6,682 bases of DNA from Candidatus Mcinerneyibacteriota bacterium (GTDB lineage: Bacteria > AUK180 > JAQVHJ01). The stretch spans positions 1-6,682 of the forward strand of contig DAOVMD010000171.1 of NCBI GenBank assembly GCA_030630935.1, read 5' to 3'. Below the pieces are notes generated by a model. It had not been told where the DNA came from, did no database searches, and saw nothing but the letters and a program-made list of their open reading frames with translations. Numbering within the stretch: position 1 is the first letter of the stretch; every line of letters starts with the position of its first letter. Of this stretch, positions 6,307-6,682 are shown piece after piece. A program made the translations under genes and the position numbers.

Positions 6307-6579
6307 ATGAAATATTTTGTTTACATATTAAAAAGTTTGAAAAGCGGTAGATATTATATTGGTTCTACTTCAGATTTAGAAGATAGAATTAAAAGACACC
6401 AGGAAAATCGTTCAAAATCTACTAAGGGTCGTGGTCCTTGGGAATTAGTTTATACAGAGGAATATGATACTCGTTCAGAAGGGGTGAGAAGAGAACATCA
6501 ACTTAAGAAGTATAAATCACATACTTTTTTGGAAATAATTATTAAACACCGATTCTTGCAAGGCGAAATAGCGACATAG
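6307..6579 (+). CDS. Small single-domain GIY-YIG nuclease-like protein
   Basis: This 90-residue protein is a stand-alone GIY-YIG domain of the UPF0213/YhbQ type, the usual size for that group. V5-Y6-I7 is the GIY motif and Y17-I18-G19 the YIG motif. R27 lies in DRIKRH with H31, and E63 in RREHQLKKYK is the expected metal-binding glutamate. All catalytic positions are therefore present. Related domains cut DNA in repair (UvrC, SLX1) or homing, but the role of these small proteins is mostly unknown. The start ATG is 3 bases after the T-run of the tRNA terminator, with no Shine-Dalgarno site and no convincing promoter between, so expression must come from terminator read-through or a promoter overlapping the terminator. 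The C-terminal tail HRFLQGEIAT after the core looks non-conserved. The position directly downstream of tRNAs may be a family habit or a sign of mobility. Confidence 0.88.
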   Translation: MKYFVYILKSLKSGRYYIGSTSDLEDRIKRHQENRSKSTKGRGPWELVYTEEYDTRSEGVRREHQLKKYKSHTFLEIIIKHRFLQGEIAT

Positions 6580-6682
6580 TCTTTCATTAAAATACCCCAA
6601 TATCTATTTTTAACCTAATTACTGTAAATCCTGTAATATAGGGAATATAGCACTTACACTCCATTCGTTACCTAACGATAAA
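6580..6682. other. Intergenic tail with a short palindrome at 6665-6678
   Basis: No gene is supported in the last 103 bases. TCGTTA (6665-6670) and TAACGA (6673-6678) are exact reverse complements around CC, close to the window edge. It could be part of a terminator or operator cut off by the window. Nothing further can be said. Confidence 0.3.

Overview
The window is low in GC (roughly one third by eye). Every gene I can support is on the + strand. The gene content points to a Gram-negative (diderm) bacterium: there is a lipid A disaccharide synthase and a secreted, glycine/aromatic-rich protein that looks like an outer-membrane barrel. Most start codons sit behind A-rich leaders without a clear Shine-Dalgarno site, and small GIY-YIG proteins of the kind seen here are common in the Bacteroidota/Ignavibacteria/Marinimicrobia (FCB) group, so I lean towards that group. 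However, the tRNA promoter is an exact TTGACA-17-TATAAT box, which does not look like the typical Bacteroides promoter and argues against a classical Bacteroidales member. The phylum assignment is inference.

Positions 1-5126 hold a tight co-directional block. It starts with the last codons of an upstream gene, followed by an integral-membrane ICMT/PEMT-like methyltransferase, lpxB, a large XPD/DinG-type iron-sulfur helicase and a class I SAM-dependent methyltransferase. Gaps are 4, 49, 3 and 6 bases, so these genes are probably co-transcribed. There is no obvious single pathway: lpxB makes lipid A, the helicase acts on DNA, and neither methyltransferase has a substrate I can name. After 47 bases comes a gene for an exported barrel-like protein, with the clearest ribosome binding site in the window. 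That site moves its start to 5174.

Positions 5912-6306 hold a stable-RNA unit. A consensus sigma70 promoter drives tRNA-Val(UAC), then a degenerate tRNA-Asp copy, then an intact tRNA-Asp(GUC), and the unit ends at a strong intrinsic terminator. The degenerate copy and the intact tRNA-Asp belong to an approximately 100-base tandem duplication. In the degenerate copy the anticodon arm has become a perfect palindromic hairpin that still carries GTC in its loop, the T stem is broken and CCA has become ACA. This is the most unusual structure in the window.

Three bases after the terminator T-run begins a 90-residue GIY-YIG nuclease-like gene with no visible ribosome binding site. The final 103 bases (6580-6682) show no gene, only a short palindrome at the edge. 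I see no CRISPR array, insertion sequence, phage gene or defence cluster.
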